A stretch of DNA of 64,000 nt, taken from Lachnospiraceae bacterium 3-1. Lineage in GTDB: Bacteria; Bacillota; Clostridia; Lachnospirales; Lachnospiraceae. How positions within the stretch are numbered: position 1 is the stretch's first letter; each line of letters opens with the position of its first letter. The stretch spans positions 363,331-427,330 of the forward strand of contig KE159591.1 in NCBI GenBank assembly GCA_000403255.2, given 5' to 3'. Both the position numbers and the translations under genes were made by a program. The notes under the pieces are model-generated. The model had not been told where the DNA came from. It made no database searches and saw only the letters and a program-made list of their open reading frames with translations. Below are positions 61,194-64,000 of the stretch, piece by piece.

Positions 61194-62526
61194 TAAGTCC
61201 CTCTCTCATCCTGGTGTCGCAGGAAGCGTAGTAAATGTAAATATCCCCATTTTCTCTTGCAATTGCTCCATTGGTGAATACAACATTGGATACATCCCCG
61301 ACTCTCTCATTCCCAAGAGGAACCAGAAATACGCCGGACGGTTCTGCAATCACTTTCGAGGGATTCTTAAGCTCTGTTCCATATACATACAGAACATAGC
61401 GCAGTCCTGCCGCTGTATTCCGAACACCGTGAGAAATATGAATCCAGCACTTTTTCCCTTTGATTGGAGGTGCGCCAGCTCCATTTTTTGACTCAGTAAG
61501 GGTATGGTAAATCCTCTTACTAATAATCTTTTCCTCATCAATCACCGCATGTTCAATGTCCTCACACAGCCCAAATCCGATTCCTCCGCCGCTTCCAGTC
61601 TCAATGAAACCGTCCATAGGCCTTGTATAAAAGGCATACTTTCCATCCACAAATTCCGGATGAAGCGTCACGTTCCTCTGCTGGGGCGACTGAAGGGTTT
61701 TTAGATTATCCATTCGTTCCCATGTCTTTAAATCCTTCGTCCGTACAATCCCGGCCTCCGCAACCGCTGCAGACAAATCTGAATTCTCCCTGTCCTTGCT
61801 CTCAGAACAGAATATTCCATAAATCCATCCGTCCTCATGCTGCGTCAGACGCATATCGTATACATTGGTTTCTTCCGGGCAGGTATCCGTCAAAACCACC
61901 GGATAATCCCAGAACCGGAACCCGTCTATCCCTGTCTCACTTTCTGCCACTGCAAAAAATGATTTTCTGTCGTTTCCTTCCACACGCACCACGAGATAGT
62001 ATTTTCCGTCCAGATAAACGGCGCCGGAATTCATAACTGCATTAATTCCCAGACGTTCCATAAAATATGGATTTGTCTCTTCATCCAGATCATATCTCCA
62101 GTAGACCGGCGCAAATTCCCTGGTCAGCACCGGATATTCATATCTGTCATAAATTCCATTATAAAAACTGCTCTTCTGATTCTTTCTTGAAATCAGCTTA
62201 TCTAACTTTTCCTGTTCTATGTAATACTGTTTATAATCCAGGGACCAGTAAACACCACCATATTCCCTATCCAAGCAATGCTCCTTCAAAAAGAGGAAAG
62301 CATGGCCGCATCCAAAAGCAGCGTTTCTTCGCCCAGCGTCAGATAAGCATTGGAAAAAAACCATAGAATCCTGCTGTTTAAAATGCAAGCCCTTTACGGC
62401 CTCTTTATCCAATTCCAAATCATACCCTATGTAACCATAGAATCCCCCATGCCTGTCATCCCTAAGCTCATGCCAAAATGGAATGAGCGCGCCTGTCAAA
62501 TGCTGTTTTATCTCTGTAGCAAACAT
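61174..62526 (-). pseudogene. Cellobiose 2-epimerase fragment fused to truncated GH130 mannosylglucose phosphorylase
   Basis: Residues 1-100 are the N-terminus of an AGE/cellobiose 2-epimerase ([20 protein letters not shown] ... [17 protein letters not shown]). Between 62306 and 62388 the frame is shifted and then restored; in the alternative frame the family sequence [16 protein letters not shown] is intact. The rest of the epimerase (about 300 residues) is missing and the frame joins a 4-O-beta-D-mannosyl-D-glucose phosphorylase (GH130_1; [51 protein letters not shown]) in frame. The phosphorylase lacks its last 60 or so residues. In known pathways epimerase plus phosphorylase convert mannobiose to mannose-1-phosphate and glucose. 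Confidence 0.85.
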
Positions 62527-62557
62527 GTTTCCTCCTTCTTCCACTCAAATTCAGCGC

Positions 62558-63376
62558 CTATCGGATTCCTATTTCTTTATCTGTCTCTGTCACCACACTG
62601 TGTTCCTTAATAAATGCCACCACTTCATCCACCTTTGTAAAGGCAAGGCCCACATAGGTATCTGCGGCTCCATAGTAAATTGCAATTTTTCCGCTCTCCG
62701 AATCATGGATCGTCGCACAGGGAAATGTCACATTGGGCACAAACCCACGTTCCTCATACCACTCTTCCGGTGTCAGCAGGAACCTGTCACAGCGGTATTT
62801 TACAACAGACGGCTCATCAATATCCAGAATTGCGCCTCCTATACTGTACACATAACCGTTGCAGGTTCCGGTTACGCCATGATAGAACAAAAGCCATCCT
62901 TCGCTGGTCTCAATGGGCGCCGCGCCGCCGCCAATCTTCACATTCTGCCACCATTCATTTCCTTTTCCCATCACATGCCGATGCCTGCCCCAATATTCCA
63001 TATCCATACTTTCCGAAACGAAGATATCGCCAAAAGGCGTATGGCCGCTGTCGCTTGGACGGGACAGCATCAGGAATTTTCCATTCACTTTCCTTGGGAA
63101 TAACACTGCATTCCTGTTAAAAGGAAGAAACGGATTCTCAATCCTGGTAAACCTCTCAAAGTCCTGTGTCTTTGCCACTCCTATGGAAGCGCCGTAGAGA
63201 TCCTGACACCAGATTATATAGTAAGTATCTTCTACCTTCACAAGCCTTGGGTCACATGCATACTGAGGCATGTAACCATTTCCCTCTTCATCCTTGAAAG
63301 GCATCTTATCTTTTTCAAAATCCCAGTGAACAGCATCCTTGCTTTTTCCCAGATAAATATATGTGTAGCCCAGCAA
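62558..63376 (-). pseudogene. GH130 mannooligosaccharide phosphorylase, N-terminally truncated
   Basis: 272 codons corresponding to the last four fifths of a beta-1,4-mannooligosaccharide phosphorylase (GH130_2): YACDPRLVKVEDTYYIIWCQ, NRNAVLFPRKVNGKFLMLSR, KIGGGAAPIETSEGWLLFYH and IAIYYGAADTYVGLA. The first 60-70 residues, including part of the active site, are gone: upstream of about 63390 the DNA belongs to a mobile element. The only available start is a TTG without a ribosome site. It ends 31 bp before the epimerase/phosphorylase gene and is the first gene of the former operon. Confidence 0.85.
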
Positions 63377-63633
63377 ACTAAAGTTCCTGTCTCCCGCACA
63401 AAAACGTCAAATTAAATTCTCAAGTGTCAAATACTATCTACAAGAGCGTGCTGTAGGATGCGGCACGTTTCCCTCTTGACCATCCCATGTCATTCCGATA
63501 TAGTTTTTATGGAACAAAAAAAAGAGAAAGAACAGCCCCTCCAACAGTTCGTTCTTTCTCTCACATACCAGTGTGCCTGCCGTATACGGGATCATGTCCC
63601 ACTTGTGAGGCTCCGGCACCACCGACATATACT
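63377..63633 (+). mobile_element. Left end of a DUF6431-type mobile element
   Basis: The phosphorylase homology breaks off at about 63390, which places the element border there. The following 240 bp are non-coding and unlike the flanking sugar genes. They include a strong hairpin at 63523-63561 (agagaaagaac / gttctttctct). A terminal repeat cannot be verified because the other end is outside the window. Confidence 0.5.
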
Positions 63634-64000
63634 ATGATAAGAGAAAACTCCCTGTTTTGCAAGCTAATCCGCATAAAAAGTTCATCAAAAGCCCTCTTTG
63701 ATTCCTTTATGAAGAGATTCCACCCGGAATTTCAGACCTGTCCCTGCTGTGGGGCCAGGGGTTCCTGCCGCATCCATGCCTATTATGGCCGTTCCCTGGT
63801 CGACTTTATAAGTGGTGTCCCTGTCCGCCACAGCCTCTGTATCATGCGCCTCATCTGTACCTGCGGCCATACCCATGCCATCCTCCCGGACTTCATCGTC
63901 CCTTACTCCGGCTATGGCCTGTTCTTCATCCTCCGCGTCCTCGCGGAGTATTTTCTGCGTCTGTCTACCGTGGAGAGACTCTGTGAGCGCTTCTCCATCA
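63634..64000 (+). CDS. DUF6431-like zinc-finger protein of a mobile element (3' end outside window)
   Basis: Open to the end of the window. It begins MIRENSLFCKLIRIKSSSKA and contains a zinc-finger-like pair TCPCCGARGSC and CTCGHTHAILP, then PYSGYGLFFILRVLAEYFLR. I recognise the general look of DUF6431-annotated proteins found in many copies in Lachnospiraceae and associated with transposition. There is no clear ribosome site before the ATG at 63634, so the start is uncertain. GC content is higher than in the neighbouring genes, consistent with transfer. Confidence 0.6.
   Translation, partial: MIRENSLFCKLIRIKSSSKALFDSFMKRFHPEFQTCPCCGARGSCRIHAYYGRSLVDFISGVPVRHSLCIMRLICTCGHTHAILPDFIVPYSGYGLFFILRVLAEYFLRLSTVERLCERFSI

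Overview
The window looks like a chromosomal segment of a spore-forming member of the Clostridia, most likely a gut Lachnospiraceae (Blautia/Ruminococcus-like; this is inference). It is moderately AT-rich, genes have strong AGGAGG ribosome sites, and it carries the sporulation genes spoIIE, yabP, yabQ, a cotS-type gene and a sipL-like gene, in a gene order (S4 protein, yabP, yabQ, divIC, spoIIE, tilS, hpt, ftsH) that parallels Bacillus subtilis. I see no tRNA, rRNA or CRISPR array.

Layout. 1-8.0 kb (+ strand): the end of a carbohydrate ABC importer (two permeases and a binding lipoprotein) followed by an intracellular GH32 sucrose/fructan hydrolase, then an ABC-2 exporter (two permeases and an ATPase) whose 3' end has been rewritten by a duplicated piece of the permease gene. 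8.0-14.5 kb: a small unknown ORF, a decayed group II intron, a chemoreceptor, a frameshifted maltose-type binding protein without permeases, and a cytoplasmic GH13 enzyme. 14.8-22.6 kb (- strand): housekeeping and sporulation block hup-rqcP-yabP-yabQ-divIC / spoIIE-tilS-hpt-ftsH, with a spoIIE promoter that keeps the unusual 21-bp spacing known from Bacillus. 22.9-32.9 kb: phosphoglucomutase, a 501-bp palindromic repeat, a PEGA lipoprotein with an Asn-rich tail, CotS-like protein, CCA-adding enzyme, YqeY, an NlpC/P60 hydrolase, SipL-like protein and Veg. 33.1-34.6 kb: an unrecognised three-gene cassette ending in a PIN-domain protein. 34.7-43.6 kb: dinB (+), a heterodimeric ABC exporter, and a 1212-residue secreted Fn3 protein preceded by a C10/G10 tract. 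43.6-52.0 kb: FtsX-type ABC system, then histidine kinase, response regulator, Gx transporter, NusG-II protein and ApbE in one run of overlapping genes, then a PrsA-like foldase. 52.1-57.1 kb: mfd, pth, uppP. 57.3-64.0 kb: a shortened second copy of the palindromic repeat, an SH3 protein, and a decaying beta-mannoside/beta-glucoside locus (GH1 plus mannose-6-phosphate isomerase, epimerase/mannosylglucose phosphorylase fusion, truncated mannooligosaccharide phosphorylase) bounded by a hairpin-rich repeat and a DUF6431-type mobile element running off the end.

How it fits together. The 14-33 kb part is a conserved core. The accessory parts show repeated signs of change: duplications, single-base indels concentrated in the sugar loci, repeats and an intron remnant. 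The strongest candidates for something new are the palindromic element (two copies, one an internal-deletion derivative) and the three-gene PIN cassette.
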